A stretch of 64,000 nt of DNA from Galbula dea (taxonomy: Eukaryota > Chordata > Aves > Piciformes > Galbulidae): the NCBI GenBank assembly GCA_013399015.1, contig VWZX01001949.1, positions 1,116,001-1,180,000 on the forward strand. Reading direction: 5' to 3'. Under the pieces are notes generated by a model. That model saw only the letters and a list, made by a program, of their open reading frames with translations, was not told the origin of the DNA and searched no databases. Within the stretch, counting starts at the first letter, position 1. Each line of letters starts with the position of its first letter. Of the stretch, positions 13,101 through 22,400 are shown one piece after another. Made by a program: the position numbers and the translations under genes.

Positions 13101-16100
13101 TGGTGTCATTAATATCTGGCACTGCCTGCTTTTACCTGGTCATTTTCATAACTTAATTATGTTATGCTCTCTGCAGTTTTGTCTTTACTCTACATATTTT
13201 CTCCTGCATATATTCAACTTGCCAATTTCCTACCCCTAACAGTTTGGAAACCTCCACGTGATTAAGAAATTACTTTTTTCCTACCAAAAAAGTCATTAAC
13301 ACAAAGTCTCAAAGCTCTTCTTTTGTGCATTCTCAGTTACATAAGCACTTTTTTTTAGATGATTCAGACTTTTCTGCTGAATATAACAGCTATTTGCCAC
13401 AAAGGCAAACTCCAGGATCTAGTGGAGCCTCTCTCACCAAAGATGAGGAATTTCTTCAGACTAGGAAACCATTTTCTTCTTCACAATTCTGCTCTCCATT
13501 TAAGATAAATGCAGATGAAGAGACTTCAAGCAATGCAAGTATGTTACATCCTTATTCTGATATGCCTCATGTTTAGAGTGAATTGAAAATACATTCTAAG
13601 TGTTCATATGGCCCTTTGCAGAATAGAATTTATTTCCTGAAATGTATATTTAAAATGTCTGGATAAAAATAATAAATCTCAAAACTGGTATTTACTTGTT
13701 CACTCCTCCCTGCTCACATCATTTCCTCTCCTATTTTCAGAGATAAATGGAAAAAGAAAAAAGTGAAGAGGGAAATGGAGGAAAGGGCATGGGAACAAAC
13801 ACTGAAGTAGGCAACTATTCAGCAAGGCTTGTTTCCTGTGAGCATGGAGGGCACAGTGTCTCTATGGGGGAAAAAGGCTTCAGAGTCTTTTTCATGCACC
13901 CAGAGCATGAAAATGAGGTTTCTGCTTTGAATCATTCTAGTCAAACTCTCTTAAAAAGAAACTGAGGAGACTGACCTCACAGGCTGAAGGTAGTCTTTGC
14001 AAACACCTCCTGACATATATTTCCTGACAACTCACAGAAATTATTTTCCTGATTTTTGTTTTAGAATCCAGGACAGTGCGAAATGTCCTTTCTCAGATAG
14101 TTGCACTGATCATGTGTTTCATCATTTCAGTAGCTACAAGGTAATTTTTCTTTTATTTGATGTTTCTGATATTAATGCTTACTCCATTTCAGTTGGTGAA
14201 TGAAACATAAATTAAGGGTCACATTTTCAAAGTTAAATATGACTTACTGTGAAAATACATTTTCATGTGACAGTCTTTGTAAATATCTGAGATACCTAGA
14301 GATGAACAAAAATAAGAAATATGTACACAGATATAAAAACTACTTTGCCAAGTGTACTTGAGCATGGGTTTGAAAGGCTGAGAAAAACCAGAAGGGACTC
14401 ATATCTTTCTAAGTGACTAATATGGGTGTTTCCCTCAGCCTGGGAATGGGGAGGTCTTTATTTGTGGGAAATTACCCTCAATAGCTTTCAAATTGCTGTT
14501 CACCTACCAGAGTTCAGAGAGTTCATCTGCAAGAATCTTTTCTCCTCCTCCCACAGAGGCTTCACCTTTATTAACTCAAAATGGTCTCTTGTTTTTTTTT
14601 CTAACTTTTATGGGTATTGTTATGTTCTCAGATATTTTCTGGGAGGATTGTCTGCCACTTTGTTGCTGATAATTTTAGTTTGTAAGTATAGACTTTCATT
14701 ATACTGAATACACAATATTTTACTAAGTCACATCTGAGGACAAAAATCTATCCTTGGATGTACATGTATGGCTCTTATTGTTGCTAATAAGAGCAATGTA
14801 GGACAGAATGTACCCTTCAATCAGTTACAGAATATTGCATTTAAATTTCACAGTTATTTTGTTCCAAGGTGCTGCTGTATCATCTTTCTTCAGTCTTGAC
14901 ACATCTTTCAAAACAACTAACTTTTGGTAAGTGGCTCCAGTGTCATGTGGTGAACTTATATGTGATGAATATAAAATTTATATTAAGAAGAGGAAGGAGA
15001 GATTCCTTCTGTTGTTTTCATGTCAAAAGATAAGAAGGCATGATCTGAAGTTATTGATGGAGGATTTGGCCTTTCCTCTTACTGATCTGTATTCATAGGA
15101 ACTCTCTGTTTATTTGGAAAACTTGCCTTTTCATATTGTGCAAAAAATGTTGTAACACCCATTTGTTAGCAGAAGAGGAAGATAATATGCAGAGATAAAG
15201 CAAGGATAGTAACTTATTAAGAATGCAGAGGTGTGCTTTCAAGCCTTGCACTGAAGTCCACTACCAGGCGATCAAACTGAGTCTTTATGTTTGGCTGGAA
15301 GACCCTAAAATAGCTAACTACGCTGCTAGCCACATCACCCCCTTTCAGGGACTACAGAATTGATATGACTTAACCCCACCAACCCAATGTACTCATTAGG
15401 TTGAGGACAGAGTTTTGCATTTGGTTTATACTGTAGTCTGATATATGTCTTAGAAATAAGCATTAAATCAGTCTGAGCAGTTGATTTAAGGTGCTTACGT
15501 TGCTGTTCCAAATTGTTTTATTTCAAAGTTATGCACAAAGCTGTAGCTTCTAAATCCTTCTGGAGAAAAAGACCTACATATAGAGAAGGTCTGAATTACA
15601 TCTTTAGAGCAAGCTCATACATAGACCTCCATGCTGAAAGCATGTAATGATGTTGTAGGTTTATGAATAATCATTCTTTCACTTTTTATGCAGCAGGAAA
15701 TTTGTCTAAGTGTATAAAATATAAAAACCTGCTAAGAATAAAACTACTTGGGCTCATCTGGTATTTTCTGTGGCGAAAGTGAAGCTCAAAAGGATAATGT
15801 TTCTGACATTATGTCAGGTTTCAGGAGTTCAATGTATCCCAAGGGCAACAAAACAATTTGACAGACCTCTTAGCCTTTGAATTGAGTATATTGGAAGTTA
15901 GAAACAGCAAGGCACAACCTGGAGGGCCATGCTGCAATGATAGTGTGAGATTTTGAGCATCCAAGGATCTTAGCACAGCACCTCAGATACTCAATATGCT
16001 GTGTTACACCTTGTTATTATGTAATTATTGAAGGCCACCAGGTTAGAACTAGTTTGCTGCAAACGCATGCTCCAAAGAACTGCTTTCTGACTTCCTGAAT

Positions 16101-16425
16101 AGTTTAGTTCTGAGTCATAAACAAAGCTATTCTTCAGAAGAGGAAACCAAACACACTCTGAGAGTTTTTCAACCATTGGTGTACAAAGAATACCTCTTTC
16201 ATCCTTATCCCAAGTGAGAACTTACCTGCTCAAAGAAGTACTCCTACAGCGTAACTAGATTTGGCAAATCAGAACCTACCTATACACTCATTTTAACAAG
16301 ATGTGGTTTAAATCTGGACATATGACCTGGTTTGGGCTGGAGTGAAACTGATACAGGACAACATATTAAAATGTATGCTTTCTTCTTTTTTTTTCTTTTC
16401 TTTTTTTCTTCCCTCTAGGAAATAA
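10105..16425 (+). CDS. TMEM71: TMEM71, transmembrane protein 71 (nine coding exons)
   Basis: This is a small membrane protein of poorly known function. The coding exons are 10105-10144 (tentative), 10640-10697, 11685-11897, 12672-12841, 13359-13538, 14065-14140, 14632-14681, 14869-14926 and 16419-16425. Every junction is AG/GT and the phases join without a break, giving 852 bases or 283 residues; human TMEM71 is about 295. The best-conserved part (about residues 33-125) contains TCRRSPRL, NGYY, NPLTG, PSQTSV and YKENLVR, then a basic RRRKKIRHS stretch and SLFNLS. Two hydrophobic segments close the protein, at about 228-245 and 247-266, followed by a short tail ending in FKTTNFWK. The middle (about 125-220) is Ser-rich and probably disordered. 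Identity rests on similarity to the remembered human protein. The gene ends about 3 kb before LRRC6 on the same strand. The start codon and the 3' untranslated region are the uncertain parts. Confidence 0.88.
10640..10697 (+). CDS. TMEM71: TMEM71 coding exon 2
   Basis: The acceptor is CCTCTGCAG and the donor is AAG/GTATTG. The frame gives SSACDGEHRHSC...HIFP followed by a split Ser codon (AG|C) completed by the next exon. This matches the human SS...CIFPS segment in length and in its ends, which supports the exon although the sequence is divergent. Confidence 0.72.
11685..11897 (+). CDS. TMEM71: TMEM71 coding exon 3 (most conserved)
   Basis: The acceptor is CTCCTTTTCAG and the donor is CG/GTAAGT. 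The exon encodes YTCAFLEDDPAYEC, then NPLTG, TCRRSPRL, NGYY, SFLSDEEGN and PSQTSVTYKENLV, which align nearly residue for residue with human TMEM71. The Arg codon is split across the junction (CG|C). There is no in-frame ATG at the exon's start, so translation must begin upstream. Confidence 0.95.
12672..12841 (+). CDS. TMEM71: TMEM71 coding exon 4
   Basis: The acceptor is TTTCTTTCTAG and the donor is G/GTAAGTCC. It encodes IFRRRKKIRHS and SLFNLSASSSWL, followed by a Ser/Asp-rich linker. The basic cluster and SLFNLS match human TMEM71. It ends in phase 1, completed by AT in the next exon to give the DDSD motif. Confidence 0.95.
13359..13538 (+). CDS. TMEM71: TMEM71 coding exon 5
   Basis: A T-rich tract ends in TTTTTTAG, and the donor is A/GTATGT. 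The exon encodes a hydrophilic, Ser-rich, probably disordered linker (DDSDFSAEYNSYLP...NADEETSSNAS) that precedes the membrane segments. Phases match both neighbours. Similarity to human is weak here, as expected for a linker. Confidence 0.85.
14065..14140 (+). CDS. TMEM71: TMEM71 coding exon 6, first membrane segment
   Basis: The acceptor is TTTTGTTTTAG and the donor is AAG/GTAATT. It encodes SRTVRNVLSQIVALIMCFII then SVAT, a hydrophobic helix of about 18 residues corresponding to human FFQAILLAVCLIISACA. Confidence 0.9.
14632..14681 (+). CDS. TMEM71: TMEM71 coding exon 7, second membrane segment
   Basis: The acceptor is TATGTTCTCAG and the donor is T/GTAAGT. This 50-base exon encodes YFLGGLSATLLLIILV, continuing into Cys at the next junction. 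It corresponds to the human second hydrophobic helix (WFMGEILASVFT...). Confidence 0.9.
14869..14926 (+). CDS. TMEM71: TMEM71 coding exon 8
   Basis: The acceptor is TTGTTCCAAG and the donor is TG/GTAAGT. It encodes AAVSSFFSLDTSFKTTNF with a split Trp codon. The FKTT element matches human SYFKTTA. Confidence 0.88.
16419..16425 (+). CDS. TMEM71: TMEM71 last coding exon (two residues and stop)
   Basis: A long T/C-rich tract ends in CCCTCTAG. The exon completes the Trp codon (TG|G), adds Lys and stops at TAA. A strong donor (G/GTGAGT) lies only 20 bases beyond the stop, at 16446. The exon may therefore be only 27 bases long and be spliced to a further 3'-UTR exon that I cannot locate. Confidence 0.75.
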
Positions 16426-16445
16426 CTTGAAAGACTGAATAATTG

Positions 16446-19180
16446 GTGAGTATATGTTTAAATTTAGAAAGAATTTCTTACATTTTGGAGCAAGCCCTCT
16501 TATAAAACAAGAGTCAAGCAAGTCAGAAAGGTTCCCTGGGCTTCTTATTAAAAAAAGGTTTAGCTGTGGGACCTTTGCCAGTTTCCACTGTGAATTACTC
16601 CACTTTGCTATCTAAAACTCCTCTTTGATTTTATTTGGATGAAGTATTTTTTATTGTTTGACAGCAGTTGCTAAAGAGTGTAAGCTGTTAAACAACTGCT
16701 GTGCCTCAACACAGATAAAATGTGTTTTTCAGTAGTGGGCAAGGCAAGTCCTCCTTTTCCCAAGTTTAAACTGAGTGGTCAGGCCAGGTGTTTTATGGAA
16801 GGAATGAAGCAGTGTCAACATGTATCGGTCCAGAATATCTGGAAAACACTTATAGATTCTTCTCTCCCTTTTGGTTTTTATTTTTTTTCAGTCAAGCCAC
16901 ACCCTCAGTCCAAGTGTTTCTAAGTTTTGGTGCAGCTCAGGACCCTTAAAACAAGAGCACTGCTGCATTTGTACTTTGAGCTGGCCATCCCTGTCCTGGC
17001 TCCATTATTTCCTTTTTCTATTTACACTGAGAAGATAAAAATGAAAAGAAGGAACTAAGTGGAGCTGTGCTTGGGTTTGCCTTCCTTATACTGTAGATAA
17101 AACAGCCTTGTTCATCAGTTTACTGGATGAGTGCAGTTCAGCTTCTGAGATCTAAAAGCAGCTGCACAGCTGCAGATGCAACCTGGAAAACCTTTCAGTT
17201 AGTCCTCAGAAAGTGCATGTTCACCTTAAGCATTTCAGAACAGTATGCAGGCATTTGACCACATTGCAAACTTACTAAAGCCTGTGATGAAAATAAGGCT
17301 TCCTACTGACCCAATGTGCTGAGCAGCAGACACTAGGTATGGTGCTTCTTAAAGCCAGTGGGACAGTTTTTGGGCTGCAACACCAAAGCTTTAGAGCTGA
17401 CTGATTTTGAAAGTCAGTGTCAATATTAACCAAAACAGGTCCTACAGGATGGAGTGGAGGACTTGGGACTTTTTGATTAGTAGGAGTAAACTAAATACAG
17501 ACTGGCACAAATTGCTGCAAGGCAGGACATCCAGCATTTCAAAACAAGCTTGTCTCTTGCCTTTCCTTAAAACTTAAAAGCAGATTAGTTACTGCTCTGT
17601 GTTTCAAAATCCATTCACTAAAAGTTTTTATTTTTCCTTTTCCTCAAATTTATTTTCCTCAGCTCTTCAGCATCAAACTACTGGGTACCTCCTTATGGCC
17701 ATTGTTATACAAGTTCCCATTGGAAAAAGTTAATAGAATTGTTAGTATTTTTGTGTCAAAATACAATTCATTTTAGCTTTATTTTTATCCTGGTTAATCC
17801 GTGACTGAGGCTGTAATTCTTGGTGACTCTAAAAGCAGTCATGCAAAACAACTGCTGTACCTCTAGTCTCTTATGTCAATGAAGTCCTGTGTAGCCATGG
17901 GGTCCTATAAGCATTTTGATAATACATGGATGGTAAAAACTGTTTTGTTAATCTCCATTAAATAAGTTTTCTATAAAATATGATGTTTTCCCATACTTTG
18001 TATATTATTTTCTTGTAATAACATGTTGTAAAAGATAATGGATTTGGATAGTGGCTGAGTATGTTTGGCAACATACTTCAGAAGCTGTATTGTATCATGT
18101 GTGTATACTGCCTTTTGGCCTTTATGCTGAGCAATGAGAAAACAGAAGAAAGGAAGAAAGAAATGTTACTGGAAAGAAAGCATTCTTCAGAAAACCAGGC
18201 ATCAGAATGTGGAGAAGCAATGTGGGATCTGAACTGTCTTGATTCAGGTACAAAAATATGAGACCTGCAGTTATTAACTTTAGAAACACTGAGCCCTGTT
18301 TTCAGCTTGGATCTTTGCTACAAGAGAGACTAATTACACGTAAAACCTGTGAGTAACCAAAACCTGTTATCCTGTGGCTCCAAGCTTTTAATAATCTGCT
18401 TCTTAAAATATCTCCCTGTATGCCAGTTTATCTAGGACAGCATGGATTTCATCTTCCTGTGCAACAAAACAACGATCATATGTAAGGATGCTATTGCCCA
18501 TTAAATCATCTTATAACTAGTGGTGCTTCTAGTCTACTTGTCCCCTGTTGTAAATGCAATGCTAGCACAGCACCAGCCAGTAAATCAGACATGAAATGCT
18601 GCCTGTGGAAGGGCTAAGTCTGCTCTTGGGTACAATCAGGCTGGCAGACATAGTAGCAGGGATTTGAAATCTCTGCTGCAAAAGTGCACAAACAAAAGGT
18701 TCTGGTGGAAGATAGGGTTGAGAAAACTGAAACACCACTGTCTGTCCAACTCTGTGTCTAAGCCAAACTAAAGCAGGTGATAGCTGTATTTGCAACACTG
18801 AAAATCCAAAGAAATGGTGCAATGAGATAAAGAGTACTTGAAATTAAGCTAATATATATCTCTTTCAAAGGATAAACATATGCTGGTTATATTTTGAAGG
18901 TAACCATATAGGCCACTTGCACAAACAATGGAAAACATGCTTTCAGCCCAAAATGTCTTAGACAAACCTTGGTTTGTGATGGATATGCAGGAGCACAAAA
19001 GTATCCTACAAAGTACAGACAGAAGAGACATGCCTTAGGAAGAGGCATTTCACACCCGACTGCCCAGTGACAAAAGGGGCTCAGGAGCAGCCCGAGTGGT
19101 AGAAGTCTCACTTTCGGATTATACAAAAGCCATTTTTGCGTCTCAGGCACGCACAAAAGTGCTAACGACCGCTCTAACAT
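16446..19180. other. TMEM71-LRRC6 spacer (3' UTR/intergenic)
   Basis: This AT-rich stretch has only short chance frames. ATTAAA-type hexamers occur at about 16549 and 17958, but no clear cleavage site can be chosen. It probably holds the TMEM71 3' UTR and the distal LRRC6 promoter. No repeat was recognised. Confidence 0.5.
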
Positions 19181-19228
19181 AACGACACGCCAACGTGGGT
19201 ACCCAACAAGCACATGCGCAGAGAGCAA

Positions 19229-19262
19229 GCCCAGCCAAGCCCAGCCCAGCCCAGCCCAGCCC
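19229..19262. repeat. CCCAG-type pentamer tract in LRRC6 promoter
   Basis: The sequence reads CCAGCCAAG followed by about four perfect CCCAG units and a CCGCCCG end. It is a short imperfect tandem repeat in the GC-rich promoter, just upstream of the X-box. Confidence 0.7.
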
Positions 19263-19286
19263 GCCCGCAGCCTCCGGCAGAGACTT

Positions 19287-19300
19287 GTTACCATGGCAGC
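19287..19300 (+). promoter_or_regulatory. RFX X-box (ciliary gene regulatory motif)
   Basis: GTTACCATGGCAGC differs from the palindromic RFX consensus GTTGCCATGGCAAC at two positions, one of which is a permitted purine change. RFX factors act with FOXJ1 on motile-cilia genes, and LRRC6/DNAAF11 is one. The site sits about 200 bp from the ATG as assembled, or about 60 bp if the N-bounded block is removed, which is a typical X-box distance. Confidence 0.75.
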
Positions 19301-19318
19301 GCGGCGGCGTCCTGCAGN

Positions 19319-19458
19319 CTTGCTCTCCTTACCTAGCTGGTTTGTCTCTTTTCCCTCCTCCCTGATAATAACAATCCAATTTTAACCTCTCTGCTCGGCA
19401 CTGGTGAGGCCACACCACGAATAGAATCATAGAATTGCCAGAGATGGAAGGGACCTTA
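19319..19458. repeat. Exact 140-bp duplicate block bounded by Ns (likely artefact)
   Basis: By eye the block is base-for-base identical to 19655-19794 and is enclosed by single Ns at 19318 and 19459. It includes the start of the antisense CR1 tail that continues properly only in the second copy. Perfect identity, and ends that coincide with the Ns, suggest a contig fragment pasted into a GC-rich gap. Confidence 0.85.
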
Positions 19459-19488
19459 NGAGGCGGCGGTAGGAAGCTGAAGGCGGCC

Positions 19489-19498
19489 ATGGTGCGGA
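19489..19498 (+). CDS. LRRC6: LRRC6 exon 1 (start codon, three residues)
   Basis: ATG GTG CGG A precedes a perfect GTGAGT donor. The leftover A joins TC of exon 2 to give Ile, producing MVRITEDL against human MGWITEDL. Context is GCC-ATG-G. The frame is also open upstream to the N at 19459, so an N-terminal extension cannot be excluded. Confidence 0.85.
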
Positions 19499-22400
19499 GT
19501 GAGTGTCGCCGGGAGGTGTTTTTATACTTTCCCCCGAGTCACTTCCCGCCTCTCCGGGACGTGCCCCACTCCTTGGTCACCGGGTTCCCTCTCTCCACAC
19601 TTACCCCCCTTCCCCCCCCCCCCCCCCCCCCCCCNCCTCCCCCCTTCAGCCTGCCTTGCTCTCCTTACCTAGCTGGTTTGTCTCTTTTCCCTCCTCCCTG
19701 ATAATAACAATCCAATTTTAACCTCTCTGCTCGGCACTGGTGAGGCCACACCACGAATAGAATCATAGAATTGCCAGAGATGGAAGGGACCTTAGAGATC
19801 ATCTAGTTCCAACCTCCATGCCTGGCAGGGACACCATCCACTAGGTCAGGTTGCCCAGAGCCCCATCAAGCCCTGTCTTAAAAGCTTCCAGGGATGAGGC
19901 TTCCACAACCTCTCTGGGCAACCTGTTCCGCTGTCTCACCACCCTAACAGTGAAGAACCTCCTGTCTAATCTAAATCTACCCTCTAGCTTGCATCCATTC
20001 CCCCTGGTTCTGTCACTATCTGACCTCCTAAAAAGTCCCTCACCAGCTTTCTTGTATCACACTTTTAATGGAAGACTCAGCAGTTTTCATACGGATTTTT
20101 CTAACTGTTACAGGTGATGTGAGTGTGTTTCACAAATGATGTGTACTGTGTCAGAGTGAGCTGAAGTTACTTGGTACTCCATGTCTTTTCCAGAAGATCT
20201 TATTTTTCTTGGTGTTCCTACTAAATATCTGTTTGGTACAGTGGAACAAAAGATTTTAATGATTACATAACTTGTTCATAGGTCAGATGGCAGAAAATTA
20301 CTGACGGAAAATGACCTAATGTTTCTTTCAGTCACTGAAGATCTTATTAGAAGGCGTGCAGAACATAACAACTGTGAAATTTTTTCATTGGAAGAAATCT
20401 CTTTACATCAGCAGGAAATAGAAAAACTAGAGTATCTTGACAAATGGTGTCGAGATTTAAAAATTCTCTATCTTCAGAATAATCTAATTCCAAAAATTGG
20501 TAAGTGTTTTCTGGATGTATTTCTGTAAAGTGACCAAGTAAAAGGATAATGCTCTTTCCAGTGAAGAAAACTCAAATAATAGATCTATGTTTTGTTACAG
20601 AAAATGTGGGCAAACTGAAGAAGCTGGAATATCTAAATGTAGCTTTGAACAACATTGAAAGAATTGAAAATCTAGAAGGTCAGATTTTAAACAAACCATT
20701 TTGCCTTTTCATATTGATACACTTAATTCCTGACTTGTGTAGAAGAGGGTGGAAGCCATTAAGTTAGTCCACTAGTAAAGGTACCTCTTGATACTCAGGA
20801 AGAGCCTTTTTGTGTGCAGCAGTTCAACAAATTCTGCTTTATAGCAAGTGCTTCCTACTGCTGAAGTTGTGTCATTTATCTTTCTTGAATGTAATAACTC
20901 ACTTTTCCTATGCTCTTACCAGCATTGCCAGCCCTGATAGCTCTATCCTTTAATAGTGGGAGTCCAAATTTTGCATGAAATTGCTATTTCTCGATTTGGT
21001 AAAGAGAATTTGTTACACAGGGTAGCTGGATCAATGCTGCTATTTTTGTGTGGTTTTTGTTTTCAAATGCTCTGCAGGATGTAAAAAGTCTCTCTTGTGT
21101 AGTGTTTCAGCAGTCATCTTCAATTTAGCAAGCAAGTATGACACATGAAGAAGGTTCTACTGTGTGCACAGGTAGCATTGGCAGTTTGGGTATTTTTAAA
21201 GAATTTTTCAGATGATTCTTTTCTCTGTTATTACATGAAGTCCAGTCTGTTTTAGCTGTGTTTAATCCTTTTTTCTGTCACTGTAATTGCATGTGCAAGG
21301 ATCTAGCTTTTTCCAAGATCCAGATCTAAGACTTAGAGCTACCCATAAACACATTCTGTATTAATTGACTAATTTCTGGCTTGGTTGGTTTCTCTTTTTT
21401 GATTCTGATTAGGCCAGTTGCTGAATCTTTAAAACATCCACCTTGGCAAGGAAACAAAAACCCAACATCTGGGAGGGGTTTCTTTGGTTTGTTTAGTTGA
21501 TTTTTCAGTCTACACACTGATTCAAGAGGATGGCTTGAATCAAGTAAAAAAATAAGCAAATAGGATAAACACAGATTTGTAAAAGCTGAAGAAATAAGTA
21601 GTACATTACATATTTGGCAATTCCTTGAGAAACTTGAATCTGTTTTCATGCCAGTAAATTTCAAGTTCCTCTACCAGACTGCATTATTTATTACTGTGAT
21701 TTATCATTTACTGAGGACTCAGAACCTTTGGGAATGAGCCTTGCAAAAATTTGGTTTATTTAAATCCTCTAATAAATCATTTTGAATGTTTATTTTCTTT
21801 CAGCTCCACTATAAATCAAATACTTGTTAAATAGACTTGCAAAGGGAAATAAGTGATTACAATGATGAGCATGAAAGTTGAGCTTACTCTTAGCTAAACT
21901 TTTTTAATCTTTAAGTCAAGGTTATAATTCATAGACAGATTACATTAAAAGGAGAAGCTGATAAATTTGGATCTGGATTTCCCAGAGCATTTTGTCAGCT
22001 AATTTAGAGTTTCTCTGTATAATGAATTGTTTTGATTAACAAACAACATATTTTCACCAGTATTTGCAATTTAGCCAGTGATAAAGAGTCCACAATGATA
22101 ACTGTGGGCACAGAATGGAAAACCTCATCTTGACATGGGGTGAATTTTTACACTTGAATAACGTTAGCTAAGATTAACAGTGCATAGAAATGAGATCCAT
22201 GATTGATCCTGCTCTCCTGAATCAACTAGACACTTTTGTAGCCATATGGTGAAGACTCAGCTGAAGAGTGGAACCAAGGCAATCAGACTTGTCAAACTGA
22301 AGTCCTATTTATCTGAAAATGAAACATTTAATAACACATCCAGACTACCAGCACTGACAACAAAGTTTTGATAATGATGCAACCAATAATAAGTTTTGAT

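Larger units (their letters stand above)
19180..19488 (+). promoter_or_regulatory. LRRC6: LRRC6 promoter / 5' UTR (CpG-rich, assembly-disrupted)
   Basis: This is a local CpG-rich island in otherwise CpG-poor DNA, immediately before the LRRC6 ATG. It holds a CATGCGCA motif at 19213-19220 resembling an NRF1 half-site, a CCCAG-type pentamer tract (about 19229-19262), an RFX X-box (19287-19300) and GGCGGCGG stretches. A 140-bp block flanked by single Ns (19318 and 19459) interrupts it and is probably an assembly error. The real promoter is then likely shorter than it appears here. No TATA box is evident. Confidence 0.65.

Noticed and set aside
18562..19294. Minus-strand frames of 86 and 135 codons before LRRC6
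   Set aside because: They run antisense through the LRRC6 promoter; the longer one is open mainly because of the CCCAG-type tract and high GC. No homology seen.
19435..20117. + frames of 72-88 codons around the poly-C run
   Set aside because: They consist of promoter sequence, the C homopolymer (poly-Pro) and antisense CR1.
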